Assembly: GCA_009869945.1 (NCBI GenBank)
Contig: WIXG01000045.1
Coordinates: 248,001 to 312,000, forward strand
DNA from: Mesaphorura yosii
Taxonomy: Eukaryota; Arthropoda; Collembola; Poduromorpha; Tullbergiidae
Reading direction: 5' to 3'
DNA: 64,000 nt
How positions within the stretch are numbered: the stretch's first letter is position 1; each line of letters begins with the position of its first letter. The notes beneath the pieces were generated by a model. That model saw nothing but the letters and a program-made list of their open reading frames with translations, did not search any database and had not been told where the DNA came from. Positions 37,701 to 47,363 of the stretch are shown here, one piece after another. Position numbers and translations under genes: made by a program.

Positions 37701-39985
37701 ATGACCATCTGTGCTCCAAGACAAAGACCATGTTCATTGATAAGGTAAGGTTTGATGATTACGTGGGTAACTGCCAGGATTCTTATTTATTTCGTGTCTT
37801 GTGCTTCAGGGAATATCGTTGTGCAAACAAAAGGTGTGTGGACAAGGAGAAGGTGTGTGACTTAGCGGACGATTGCGGTGATCAGGTGAGGCATTAGACT
37901 TTGTGCTGAACAAACCCAGACCGTTACTTTTATTCATGAAATAATACATGCTTGTATTTCATTCCAGAGCGACGAACTTGGATGTCACGAAAAATTGCAC
38001 TGCGCATCGGAGCAAAATGGCGGTTGCGACCACCGTTGCCTAAACCTGACCACTGGCGCCGGCTACATTTGCACTTGCAATCCAGGCTACATCACCAGTC
38101 GGACAAACCCTAAGCGTTGCGATGATATTGACGAATGCACGACACAACACAACTGCAGCCAACTTTGTTCAAACTTGAAGGGAACATACAATTGCTCATG
38201 CCTCGAAGGATTCCACAGCGGCTCAGAGTTTGGCGTTTGTCGTGCCATTGACCCGTCTTCGTTAATCATTATGATTAGCAATGGCGCAGAAATTCGTGGA
38301 CTCGGTTTCCGAAAGAATATCGACATAATCAGGAATGAAGCAAGAATTGAAGCGCTTGATTACGATGTCTTCAATAAGTACCTGTACTACGTGGACAGCT
38401 CAAAGAAAACAATGAAACGAAGTTTGATACCTGGCTATGGCGGAGCAAACATCGGCTACGGCCAAGACCTCGAAGTAAAATCTAACGGGAAGTTTACGAG
38501 CTTGGCGGTGGATTGGATTGCCAGCAACATTTACTGGACTGAAGTTGAACAGAAGAACTCGAACAAACCCAAAGGACGCGTTATGGTCAGCACAGCTGAC
38601 GGGAGGTATAGACGAAGCATTATTGGATCCGGTTTGGAGCAGCCGTCAAGCATTGTGGTGGACAGTGCCAATGGCCTCCTCGTGCTGGCGGACGCCGGAT
38701 CCAACCCGAAGATAGATTCGAGTTGGATGGACGGATCGAAGCGTTGGACAATCGTTTCTGAGAATTTAGGACAACCCACAGGCCTCGCCATCGACTACAA
38801 TAACAATAATCGAATCTACTTTGTCGATTTCAAATACGGCCGCATTGAAAGTATCAGCTCCAAAGGAACGGACAGAATAACCATTTTACAAGGCGACAAT
38901 CTGCGCCATCCAATTGCGTTGGATGTGTTTGAAACAAATGTGTACTGGATTAATCGACAATCTGGCGACTTGCTACGCCAAGACAAGTTCGGACGGGGCG
39001 TGAGCGTCACACTCGATAGAGACTTGGTCAATCCTACAGGAGTTAAAGGTAAATTTTGCTTTGCCACAATTACTGTTGTATTCGGCAAAGGAATTGGTAT
39101 ATTACACGTTAATTTTCTGATATTTCAGTCTTCCATCCACTCAAATACAACACGAGTGTTTCAAATCCCTGCAAGAAATCACCATGCACCCATTTATGTC
39201 TACTTTTGCCAAATTCCGGATACCGATGCGTGTGCCCGGATAACTACGCCTTCCGCAGCGGCTCCGCCACGACGTGCGATGCTCGTAAGTGATCCTCATA
39301 AAGATGTGTTTTAATGGCAAGATGAAATTATCTACACCACAATTTTACAGCTTTTGAGCGAGAAAAGGCGTTGCCAGAATCCTGTCATTGTGAGAACGGT
39401 GGATATTGCAAACTGGTTGCCGACGGCATTGAATGCGTGTGTCCACCTGACTATTCTGGACAGACGTGCACCCAGCACGTGCAGATGAAGAGAATTGACG
39501 GATCCTCATCGGTGTCCACAGCGAGCTATGCCATTCCAATTGTGTTAATTTTAGTATTAGCACTGGGAGGCACTGCTTTCTACGTGTTCTTGAAGAAGAA
39601 GGATTTTGTTGGGAAATCAGTAAGCCCATCCGTGTCTTTCAGACAAGGGTCCAATGTGACCTTTGGTGTAAGTATTTCATTTCATAGAACAAGTACGCAA
39701 GTGTTGAGCGAATATTAACCGTGCCTCGCAATTGTTGAACAGGAGGGAGGAATGTCAGCAGCCGATACAAAAATCGACCTGAAGACACGAGATTTCTCGA
39801 ACCCCATGTATGATGCCTCAACTAGTGATGCAGCCCCCATGCCAAGCAGCTCAAGTCATATTGCAATATTGCCCACAACAGTAATTCAAAGCTCAAGCCC
39901 ACAAATTACAATCAAGCAATTTGATCCAAATTCCGAAGATTCTGGTAAAGATACTCAAACGCTGGTGAACGAAGCAGATTGCTGA
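13427..39985 (+). CDS. LRP2: LRP2/megalin: giant endocytic LDL-receptor family protein
   Basis: One multi-exon gene. Coding exon 1 (13427-13733) joins in phase 1 across a 5.1-kb intron to 18841. The order of modules is 6 LDLa, EGFs and 2 YWTD propellers, 8 LDLa, EGFs and 4 propellers, 10 LDLa, EGFs and 1 propeller, 11 LDLa, EGFs and 1 propeller, EGF-like modules, one transmembrane helix and a tail with FSNPMYD (an NPxY endocytosis signal). The 8/10/11 blocks are shared with LRP1, but LRP1 has only 2 modules in its first block and more EGFs near the membrane, so LRP2 is the better call. Megalin is an apical scavenger receptor for many ligands in epithelia; the insect homologue is mgl. I estimate about 4,500 residues. 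The stop TGA is at 39983. Confidence 0.93.
13847..13852 (+). other. candidate recursive splice (ratchet) site or 6-nt microexon
   Basis: The sequence TTTTTGTTTCTAG, TTTCAG, GTAAGA occurs inside intron 1. The AG|GT at 13852/13853 is a textbook zero-length ratchet point. Alternatively, TTTCAG is a 6-base exon between the first AG and the GTAAGA; inserted in phase 1 it would add Val-Ser without changing the frame. Confidence 0.35.
18308..18702. repeat. fold-back element with tandem 14-16-bp units in inverted orientation
   Basis: At 18308-18391 about six degenerate copies of an AATCCCTCCGACA-type unit occur in tandem. At 18654-18702 three copies of the reverse complement (GGGATTTTGTCGCGGAGA type) occur, about 260 bases away. 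The two arrays could pair. This looks like a fold-back or MITE-like element with subterminal repeats inside LRP2 intron 1, about 140 bases before exon 2. Confidence 0.6.
18841..20300 (+). other. LRP2: LRP2 ligand-binding block I: six LDLa modules
   Basis: Six modules can be read after splicing, beginning at [40 protein letters not shown] and C-P-G-D-R-F-H-C. Each ends in the calcium-binding DCxDxSDE motif or a variant. Vertebrate megalin has seven here, so one may be lost or missed. Modules are split by introns of 50-90 bases. Confidence 0.85.
20366..23212 (+). other. LRP2: LRP2 EGF modules and YWTD propellers 1-2
   Basis: An EGF-like module and a calcium-binding EGF ([15 protein letters not shown]) precede two six-bladed propellers, recognised by variants of the YWTD motif (LIWSD, LYVAD, VYWCD, LYWCD) and blade text such as IALDPTRG and IVVHPNRG. 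They are separated by an EGF starting [12 protein letters not shown] and followed by one starting CSLNNGGC. Propellers govern pH-dependent ligand release in this family. Confidence 0.85.
23219..25353 (+). other. LRP2: LRP2 ligand-binding block II: eight LDLa modules
   Basis: Eight LDLa modules are read, with at least ten internal introns. Module 3 contains a 15-base exon (23904-23918, ENDCGG). Module 4 contains exons of 5 (24220-24224), 13 (24311-24323) and 21 bases (24405-24425). All keep phase and restore the canonical Cys and SDE spacing. Confidence 0.85.
25354..30582 (+). other. LRP2: LRP2 EGF modules and YWTD propellers 3-6
   Basis: Two EGF modules (the second reading [12 protein letters not shown]) are followed by four propellers in long exons, each ended by an EGF. 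Blade signatures include [28 protein letters not shown]-like text, LYWTDTQ and IYWTDLQ. One larger intron of about 0.69 kb (29149-29842) splits propeller 6; the frame resumes [10 protein letters not shown]. Confidence 0.85.
30583..33228 (+). other. LRP2: LRP2 ligand-binding block III: ten LDLa modules
   Basis: Ten modules are read, from TCDGFKFAC to DCPKGQFQC. Several calcium-cage motifs sit on their own microexons: 31070-31084 (15 nt), 31165-31173 (9 nt, D-N-S), 31577-31591 (15 nt), 31837-31854 (18 nt) and 32707-32718 (12 nt). Confidence 0.85.
33229..35310 (+). other. LRP2: LRP2 EGF pair, propeller 7 and EGF
   Basis: Two calcium-binding EGFs ([27 protein letters not shown]) lead into a propeller ([37 protein letters not shown]) and an EGF starting [13 protein letters not shown] 0.68-kb intron (33863-34546) interrupts it. 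Confidence 0.85.
35311..37985 (+). other. LRP2: LRP2 ligand-binding block IV: eleven LDLa modules
   Basis: Eleven modules are read, from NCTKGQHRC to PCSLIREYRC, with microexons at 35853-35867 (15 nt), 36223-36234 (12 nt) and 36874-36888 (15 nt). The last modules (37.1-37.9 kb) lie on longer exons. Confidence 0.85.
37990..39985 (+). other. LRP2: LRP2 terminal EGFs, propeller 8, transmembrane helix and tail
   Basis: Two EGFs ([24 protein letters not shown]), a propeller to about 39,140 and two EGF-like modules (the second beginning CHCENGGYC) precede a transmembrane helix ([20 protein letters not shown], about 39531-39590). The cytoplasmic tail has one NPxY signal, FSNPMYD, in the last exon (39743-39985). 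I see no second NPxY. Confidence 0.88.
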
Positions 39986-40558
39986 CTCTAAATCACCAGA
40001 GACTCCATCGTTCATAGATGGTACTTAAAGCAGACAATCAATCGTATTTATAAGAAACTCAGCTGCTACTCTAATCATTCACTTTCACAATGTGCCAGAA
40101 CAAGAAAACCTTTCATTGTGTGAAAGTGAGAGTATCTGTGCTGCCTGATAGTTTGAATGTGAGTGCATAACTTTGTTTTTAAATCAGTGACTTAATTTTA
40201 ACTTCGAAATTGTTAATCTGAAACTGTATTACTAGAATTTAAGTAAAATGTTCAACAATGCGTAATTACTTAAACGATAAGACTCAAGCTTACATTTAAT
40301 GTACATTTTTGTATAGTTCCGTTTTAATCTTAATCTTAAGTAAGGGACACAAAGCAGCAAAGTGATAATTATTGCGTTCTTACGACTCGGTAATTTATAA
40401 TCATTTTAGCCATTCATAATTCGCGACAAATACGATATTTTTATTCTTAAAAAAATGGACCTGATGACAATATTTTAGAATGTAATCTAAGAATAATTTG
40501 TCAGAATAAACGCGTTGCCAAATCCACTTAAACCTCAGTGCTCAGTTCCAACTTGGCA
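39986..40558. other. overlapping convergent 3' ends of LRP2 and the RING gene
   Basis: The LRP2 3' UTR runs to a plus-strand AATAAA at 40505-40510. A minus-strand AATAAA at 40445-40440 fits the RING gene, whose stop is at 40559. The two transcripts would overlap tail to tail by roughly 70-100 bases. Confidence 0.5.
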
Positions 40559-41443
40559 TTAAATTGTGCAGTTGCTATCACTCCCGAAGAAAATTATGCT
40601 CGCGGCCGAAACAGCAATCGCGAGCACAAAGTCAACATAACCGCTCAGCTCCATAAGACGATCGTACACACTTGGCTTGAGTTTGGTCCGATCTTTATCA
40701 CCGCCGCGGTCTGCTTTTGGGATGGGATCGCTAAAGTCCACATCCAAGTCCACAATGTCTCCGCGTTTCTCAAACTCTTGAGTGCAGTACGGACAGGACG
40801 GTAGAAGACTGTAAAAGCAACCAACATAGATTATGAAATGAATAACGAACTGTAGCTGTAGCCATCATTGTACTTACTTCTGTCTAAACCGAGCCTGAAA
40901 CCATTTATTTAAACACTGGCGATGAAAAAGATGTCCGCAGGAGGTAGCAACCAATTTCTCATTCTCCTGTCCCCAGCAGCCGTATTTCCTCTTTGGCTTA
41001 GTAATCGCTCCGGTATTGCTGTTTGTCGGGGAAATAAATCAGGATAGAATAGTGGGAAATAGTGGACTTCTGCGGCTGATTGACTTGCACTCGAGACCAG
41101 TGTTTTTAACTTAATTCGACCATGCTGAATCTGAATTTGGTGAAATTTTTTTTACGGAAATGCTTCCACCCAAAGGCCTGTAACTTTGGGTGGAAGCGTT
41201 TCCGTAAAAAAAATTTCACTAGATTCGGATTCAGCATGGTCGAATTAGGTTAGAAAACACCATTTCAAGATAAAAATCGAAATGCACTACAGCCGAATAG
41301 TATAGGTTTAGTGAGATCAGATGAATTTATGGTATCGGCATTGGATGGGCTTACCTGAGCAATTCAGAATTCGTAGTAATTAGTTCATGTTTGCCCTTGG
41401 GCTGCTCCAATGTGTTTGAGCAAATTGCACATTCGAAACTCAT
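40559..41443 (-). CDS. small RING-H2 protein with C-terminal membrane segment
   Basis: Three exons (41443-41355, 41018-40878, 40808-40559) give 159 residues. The RING ligands are CAIC at the N-terminus, then SCGHLFHRQCLNKWF and SCPYC, a C3H2C3 pattern. The spacing between the first CxxC and the CGH part is unusually long, about 55 residues. After a charged linker a hydrophobic helix (VDFVLAIAVSAASIIFF) lies close to the C-terminus, suggesting a tail-anchored membrane E3 ubiquitin ligase. I cannot assign an orthologue. The 336-base first intron contains the large hairpin. Confidence 0.8.
41100..41260 (+). repeat. 76-bp inverted repeat (hairpin) with 8-base loop
   Basis: Arm 41100-41175 pairs with arm 41184-41260 around the loop GCCTGTAA. 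The arms differ at only five positions plus one base of length. All five differences are transitions that give G:U pairs in plus-strand RNA. It lies in intron 1 of the RING gene, antisense to that gene. It could be a short inverted-repeat transposon or a hairpin RNA (miRNA or hpRNA) source. Confidence 0.85.
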
Positions 41444-42052
41444 CTTGGCGATTTTGTTATGACTGATGATAAGGCTTCAGGCCAAGCACTAATTTTGATT
41501 CCAATTCCGACTCCCGCCCTGAGCGCCTGGGCACACGGTTCCTCGACCAAGAAATGTGAGGAGAGCTTACCAACGACAGTACCGCGCAGCTAATTACTCC
41601 TCTGGTAACGATAACTCGCTGGGCGTTCCCTTGTTTACAAGTTAAATGAAACGTGCTACTATGTGATATTACAAAAGAGGCAACGTTTCGAAATGCACGC
41701 CACCAGTTACTGCTCGCTTTGAACTCGTCCTCTCTCCATTCGCTTATACACGTCATACATTCAAGGTGCGTTTAAAAATGTCAACATAAGATGAAGGATG
41801 ACGAAAGGCACTCAAAATGCGTTTAAATTATTTAAATGTCAACAACGAAAGAGAATGCTGAAGTTGCACACGTAATTATTGAATTGAAATGCATGGGTCG
41901 TACTCGCCTTCATTCTTAAAGGAGGACAGGCCCTGAAAATGAATATGAATCTTCAAACGATGAGGAAGTCAACTCGCATTCGCCATTGAACATTCTTACT
42001 CGAAGGTCTCTTGTCTGACTTCCTCCAAAAAGGGCACTAGAAACGCGTCAAA
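41444..42052. other. intergenic region between divergent RING and lectin genes
   Basis: This must hold both promoters. I saw no exon and no clear TATA box. Confidence 0.4.
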
Positions 42053-42695
42053 ATGGACGCGAAGTTCATCTGCCTCGTACTTTTTTGTGTTTACGTTTCA
42101 TTGGCCAGTGCCAGGTTGGAACCTGTCAAAATTGTTAACAATGGAGTATACAAACTGGAGATTCAAAGCGAGGACAAGGTTCGTGATCTTATCTTGTCGC
42201 AAGGCTTTTATCATTGACTGCAAGTAGAATTTCTTTTCAAGTTTCTCACTGGTACGGACAATGGTCAGACACGATCCGTGTGGAGAAATCGTCCAGAACA
42301 GAAATGGCGGTTTACTGAAACTCAAGGTAAATAGATACTCACAGTGCTGGCAAACTTGTCCTTCCCTATATTTGCGTGTGCTTGTAACATTTCTGATTGA
42401 TAGATCCAAGAAGCGGCGACAGAGCATGGACAATTAGCCCAATTAACAATGTTGGAGGTTTGAAAACTCTCTGGAAAATATCGTACGTAGGCCATGGGAA
42501 GTTCCGTTTCACAAGTTTTGAGAGCGGCATGTGTCTTCGTGGTTCAGGGTGAGTGAGAATTAGAAAAGTCAATCGGAGCATTGTGTCACTCGTGCTTAGC
42601 GAACGTTGTTTCACAGGGCGAGCGCAGTGCGTGAGGCCAAATGCGAGAAGGATGACCCAGGTCAACGCTGGCTTGTGTTAGAAACATCGGAATAG
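42053..42695 (+). CDS. small secreted beta-trefoil (ricin-B-like) lectin
   Basis: Four exons (42053-42178, 42242-42326, 42404-42548, 42617-42695) give 144 residues. A signal peptide (MDAKFICLVLFCVYVSLASA) is followed by a single domain with QxW-type motifs: EQKWRFTETQD, DRAWTISPI and GQRWLVLE at the end, with MCLRG and AKCEKDD between them. This is the pattern of ricin-B beta-trefoil repeats, which bind sugars. It lies tail to tail with the GH30 gene, consistent with (but not proving) a role in polysaccharide handling. The domain call rests on motif spacing only. Confidence 0.75.
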
Positions 42696-42733
42696 ATGGT
42701 CGCTACTCACAATGTCTTCCTTTTTCTCGGGAA

Positions 42734-42780
42734 TTTATTACAAAGCCAGTAGTCTTTTTCTTCACAATCCAAACAATAAA
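42734..42780. terminator. opposed poly(A) signals of the lectin and GH30 genes
   Basis: A plus-strand AATAAA at 42775-42780 suits the lectin (stop 42695). A minus-strand AATAAA at 42739-42734 suits GH30 (stop 42803). Each lies beyond the other, so the two 3' UTRs overlap. Confidence 0.5.
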
Positions 42781-42802
42781 ATCTGTCACACAGATACAGG
42801 AA

Positions 42803-44301
42803 TTATAGCTTGATGCAACTACAAACTGAAAATGGTGGCAGCCTGTTCCTGTTTTCATCACAATCCAAATCATGTTCTTCAGTCGTACAACAAAATCGGA
42901 AAACAGGCGCACATTTGATGTCAGCACTGATAGGAAACTCTTTATCCTTTGCCTTGTTCATGTAAATCAAGTTATCATTAAACCCGATACATTTTACATC
43001 CATGCCCGAGCCTTCTGTCGTCATCGGATATCTTTTGACATTTGTTAGCCCATCTTTCGTGGCATTCGTAAAAAGATTGTACACGAAGTACTTCTTTGGA
43101 AAATAGAGTTCTGTTGTCATAGTTGTGTTCAATCCGGGCGTATTTTTGTGGCCGCGTCCCCAAATTAGGCTTTCACCTGACGGTCCATTTGTAAACGCGA
43201 ACCAGTAGTAATAGCGCTGAACGCAGGTGGTGCCAACAAAGTTGATGATGTGATTGGCTAAGTCGAGCGCTTCTTGCATTTGTGTAAATTCGGCGTCCAG
43301 GTACGTACTGGAGACTTCAGTCATCCAAACGGGCTTGAGGACGGGAGCAGAGTCGCAAGTTTGAGATTCGACAATTGGTTCGTGCACGGTGTGATCGTAG
43401 TACGCCTTGCCGAAGTTGTGGACGTTTTGCCCGTTACCGCGAACGCCGCCAAAGCCCAAATTGAGGTTAAGCAAGTAGCCATGCGTTCCAAGTATCTCAC
43501 ACGCCTTCTCACAGTCGGAATTCCCTCTACTCAGAAACTGTTTCGAGATTGACATGTACGAATTTTCTGGGCACAGCGAGATCAGAGGATCATTGAACGT
43601 TGAAATCAGACGGCAAAGTTGAGTTGCGGTCATATCGCAATGGTTCCACGTGGCGAAAATGTTTTCTGGTTCGTTCACGGGGCTGATTTGTTCGAAACTG
43701 ATACCGAACTTGACACTAATAATTTGCGTGGCATTCTTAATAAAGTGGTAGTAAGCTCGTTCGTACTCTTGTAAGAGCTGCGGTTTGGCTGGGCTTTTCA
43801 TGTACAATGGCGGTGACCAAATCGACGCGATGAACGATGTGCCTGGATAGCGGCTTTTATTGGAGATGAGAGAATGGACTTTAATCCAACTGCAAATTGC
43901 TGCTGGGGAAGAACGCGTGCAGGAAATGTCGTAGACGTCCTCCGAAGGTGAGAATTCCGGCTCGATTGATGTTCGAAAGAATCTGCAGTTGGAATCACGA
44001 ATATTTTACATTTATCCACTGCAACATGTAATACAGACTGTAGACCACGGACGTACCTCAGATTAAGATCGAAGTACAATTTGTCCAAGACCTCTTCCAC
44101 CAGCAAGTTATTATTCATCGCACGCAAATGGTTGACTGAACCTAAGTAGACGCCAAAGCCTTGAAACTGATTTGGACACGAATTTTCTTGATGGCTACGA
44201 GCGCCGTTAAAAACTTGACAAAACAAGCAAATGATTGATGAGAGTATCAAAGTTAATTTTTGAGCGTCTGGTGCGTTGGTTTTGGCAAATTGGAAATGCA
44301 T
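42803..44301 (-). CDS. secreted glycoside hydrolase family 30 enzyme
   Basis: Two exons (44301-44057 and 43982-42803) give 474 residues. A hydrophobic signal segment (KLTLILSSIICLFCQVF) follows about 15 residues; an in-frame ATG further upstream (44502) would bury it, so I start at 44301. The GH30 TIM barrel shows NQFQGFGVYLG, WSPPLYMK, the acid/base Glu186 in SPVNEPEN and the nucleophile Glu304 in VWMTEVSS. The ATWNHCDMT text after NEPE recalls the xylanase/galactanase-type GH30 subfamilies rather than animal glucocerebrosidase, so plant or fungal polysaccharide is the likely substrate. Both catalytic residues are present. The gene lies next to GH125 on the same strand. Confidence 0.85.
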
Positions 44302-44563
44302 TTTGTCATCGGAAAAACTCAGATATGATTTATGAATGATGTTCTTGTGTTTTGTGCAGTTGTAAAGGAAGAAATTCGCTTTGCTGGAATACCACTTTGA
44401 TTTTAATAGGTGAGTGGTAACGGCGATTCGCTTCAGAAAGCGGTTGCCATTCAATGCTTGGTGGAATGTGTCGGTGCCACTGCCATTATGGCCTTTATGC
44501 AAGCAGTCTGCACGCGATTCCGGTTTAAATGAAACAACAACGGCAACCTCAATTAAGGTCGGA

Positions 44564-44767
44564 ATGCGATTGTTAATTATTCTTTTTTATTTGATCAAAG
44601 GTGATGCTTTTGGTGAGTTCGGTTTGGATAGTTTCAATTTCAATCACAAAACAATTCAAAACGCTCCATTGGCTTTATTCAAAATTGCACAACAAAATGA
44701 TTTCGTAAAAACAGTTGGGACAGATGTGATTACTTTGTTCAATCGATTTCAACATCAGCCGTTATAA
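44564..44767 (+). CDS. possible tiny secreted protein
   Basis: A 67-residue ORF begins MRLLIILFYLIKGDAFGEFG, a good signal peptide, and continues with a short polar/hydrophobic mature part without cysteines, ending QHQPL. It fits between the GH30 and GH125 genes on the opposite strand. There is no family match and no splicing evidence, so it may be chance. Confidence 0.35.
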   Translation: MRLLIILFYLIKGDAFGEFGLDSFNFNHKTIQNAPLALFKIAQQNDFVKTVGTDVITLFNRFQHQPL

Positions 44768-44781
44768 TCATTATCAACGAA

Positions 44782-46568
44782 TTAATCCCATACGGTTTCC
44801 CTCAAGATGTGCGGGTACTGCCTTGCCAGATGAAGTATCAAATCACCAAACACAGTATTCGCCCACGCAAACCAGGCCCTTGAAAAATCGTTGGGATTAT
44901 TGACATTGTACGACTCGTGCATAAATCCGGTTCCAGCCGTCGAATTGCGCAGCAGACCCAGTAGATGCACAATTTCGCTTTCGCTGGTGGCGGTCATCGC
45001 CTGCATAGCTTGCGCCATGTGCCAGGGCCTTTGCAGGCCGGTGTGTGGTGAACCCACGCCAGGGTAAGGACCTTCGGCGAACCACGGGTTCCATTCCGAG
45101 GAAAGGATGTATCTGCGCGTGTTCAAGTAGATCGGGTCGTATCTCGACACGAAGCCGAATTTGGGAAGGGAGAGAAGTGATGGGAAATTTGCGTCGTCCA
45201 TGAGCACATGAGATCCGTAGCAATCCACTTCAAAGGCGTACACTTGACCGAATTCTGGATGCTGCACAATCGCATGTTTTGTAATCGCTTCTCGCACTTC
45301 TGATGCGAGCGTCTTGATTTCTGTGGAGAGTTCAGGCCAGACAAAGTTTTCGTCCAACACCTTCGACACTCCTTCCAGACTAATCACAAACATTGCATTA
45401 GATGGTATTAAGTACTGAAATATGGTAGAGTCGTCCGAGGGCCTGAAGAATGAACGAATAAGACCGCAGCGTTTGGCCGGATTACCGATGCCGTACAAAT
45501 TGGTGGTTTCGGACTGCGTTAGTGTTGGACGAGAGAATTTGAACGGTGGAAATGGAAGAACTTCAATGCTGCCGCCCTGTTGAGCCTTGAGTGTTTGCAG
45601 GATGATTTCCACGGCGGACTTCCAGTGTTGGTTGTACAAGAATGCGGCATCGCCCGTTTGCTCGTAGTAGTACTTAGACAGGTACAAGAATGAAGCCAAA
45701 CTATCCAGCTCGTATTTGGCCTCAAAGACTTCGTCCTTCTCGTAAATTGGGTACACGATGTCGCCCTTGGAAGCGTCTGATTCGTTCAGGTTGATTCCAG
45801 AGTCCCAATGCTTGAGCGGGAAGAAAGCGTTTCCCCAAGGGTACAGCTCGATCATTTCCGCCTGCGTATTTATCACACCCAGAACCAGCTCTCGAAGCTC
45901 GGGGTCGTCTCTGGCGTAAGGAACGTATGGATTCACTTGGTAAGTCGAATCTCTCAGCCACATGGCCAAAATATCTAAACGAGAATTAAGGTGAGTGAAG
46001 GCAAAGTTTTCGGATCCCACTGAGCTGTAATACGAACCCGTACCTCCAGTAACGATGTATGTGTATGGCAGTGTCAGATTATAAACTGGCTCAGTAATAT
46101 TTTTCCTGAAGTAGACGGTCGTGTCTAGAATTAAACACAGACATGGCGCATTGTTCATCAGTTCAGCAATTATTTCATGACTGAGCTGCGTACCGAGTGT
46201 GCTTGGCAGACAGTTGGTGAATATTTGCCTGAGCGTATCATCGCGAATCATGCTACCAACGTCTTCAATCACATCCTCGATCGTTGTGCTGTTGTACAGG
46301 CGGTCAGCTGGGTCAGGGCGAGCGGCTGGAACTTCAGACTCCAGCGGAGAAGCGAAACGACGACTTTGAGATACACTTTGAGACAGGGCGGCTGTTGAAT
46401 TAGAAAATCAAGGTTCAGTGAATTTCAAGGGATTTTGGATGGAAGTTACATGTAATGAGTGCACGCACCGGACGCAGCGTGGATAGGCTGAAGGGCTCCC
46501 TTTTCTATGCAACCCGATCCAAAGATGCAGCTCAAGTAAAGAGCAAATTTTGAGAAATTCGACCACAT
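44782..46568 (-). CDS. glycoside hydrolase family 125 (Mug157-type exo-alpha-1,6-mannosidase)
   Basis: Two exons (46568-46469 and 46391-44782) give 569 residues. A signal peptide (MWSNFSKFALYLSCIFGSGC) precedes a domain with the GH125/DUF1237 hallmarks: TGGTGSYYSS, AMWLRDSTYQVNPYV, KYELDSLASFLYL, RSFFRPSDDSTIFQYLIPSN, MDDANFPSLLSLP and GLQRPWHMAQAM. Known members remove alpha-1,6-linked mannose, for example from fungal mannan or N-glycans. The family is mainly fungal and bacterial. Length and motif order look complete. With GH30 next to it, this suggests extracellular digestion of fungal wall or plant material. Confidence 0.9.
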
Positions 46569-47363
46569 TTTGCAAAAAAAAATCGGTCTTTACGCGAATC
46601 TCAAACTTGCCTTGAACTTGAATCAATTCAAATTACGCATAAAGTGAGCACTGGCACTGCATTTTTTTGCGAACTCGAGGGGCCTGAACCCTAAAATTCA
46701 ATGGGTATCAAAGTACGAATTTGCTCCCGTTTCAAGTGTCACTTACGAACTAATCAATTGCTCGCTAGTAACGAGGAACAGCAAGTCAAGTATTTACCAC
46801 ACGGACGAACTTTTGTCCCACACCCACACTACATTTCGTGATTGACATAAATTAAGTGCTTGAAAAGCAAGTTGATTGTTCAGTCTGATAAAATGGTAAA
46901 AAGTTTCCAGCATCGTGTGGCCTGTGGCATGCATGTGGGTTATGCAATGCTTTACCAGCAGATCAATATAGCCATTGTACATAAGTTCACTCATTACGGC
47001 CATTAAGTTCACTCATGCGAAGGATACAGCGTTGATTATGGAAGATTTTATGTTAAGCAGCTCGCTCGCAACTTGGAATGAATTGTAGTTGTCCAGCTCG
47101 AGCACGCAACCTTAACCCAGATTATAGACACGCATCAATATCGATGTCTTCGACGTTCAACACAGAATAGCAGGAGTTGAGTTGTTTATTCCGTTCCATT
47201 AATAAAAATCGAGGAATCAACATGAGCAAACACAAATATCAAGATTATGTCAGAAGTCATAACTCACAGCCACGTTCATTATGTATTATGGGCTGCAATT
47301 ACTTTAAAATGCTGTGTTACAGTTACACGATATTGCGAGGCGAGGAGACTTGGCTGATCGAGC
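46569..47363. other. intergenic region
   Basis: AT-rich DNA between the GH125 start and the cadherin stop. Only short ORFs are present and I see no structured element. Confidence 0.4.

Noticed and set aside
13427-39985. LRP1 as identity of the large receptor
   Set aside because: The first LDLa block has six modules, not two, and there are few EGF modules before the membrane; both favour LRP2.
42803-44301. Glucocerebrosidase (GBA) as identity of the GH30 enzyme
   Set aside because: The text around the acid/base Glu and the overall sequence look closer to microbial polysaccharide-type GH30 enzymes than to lysosomal GBA.
46177-46398. Plus-strand ORF over the GH125 start
   Set aside because: Shadow of the GH125 coding sequence on the other strand.
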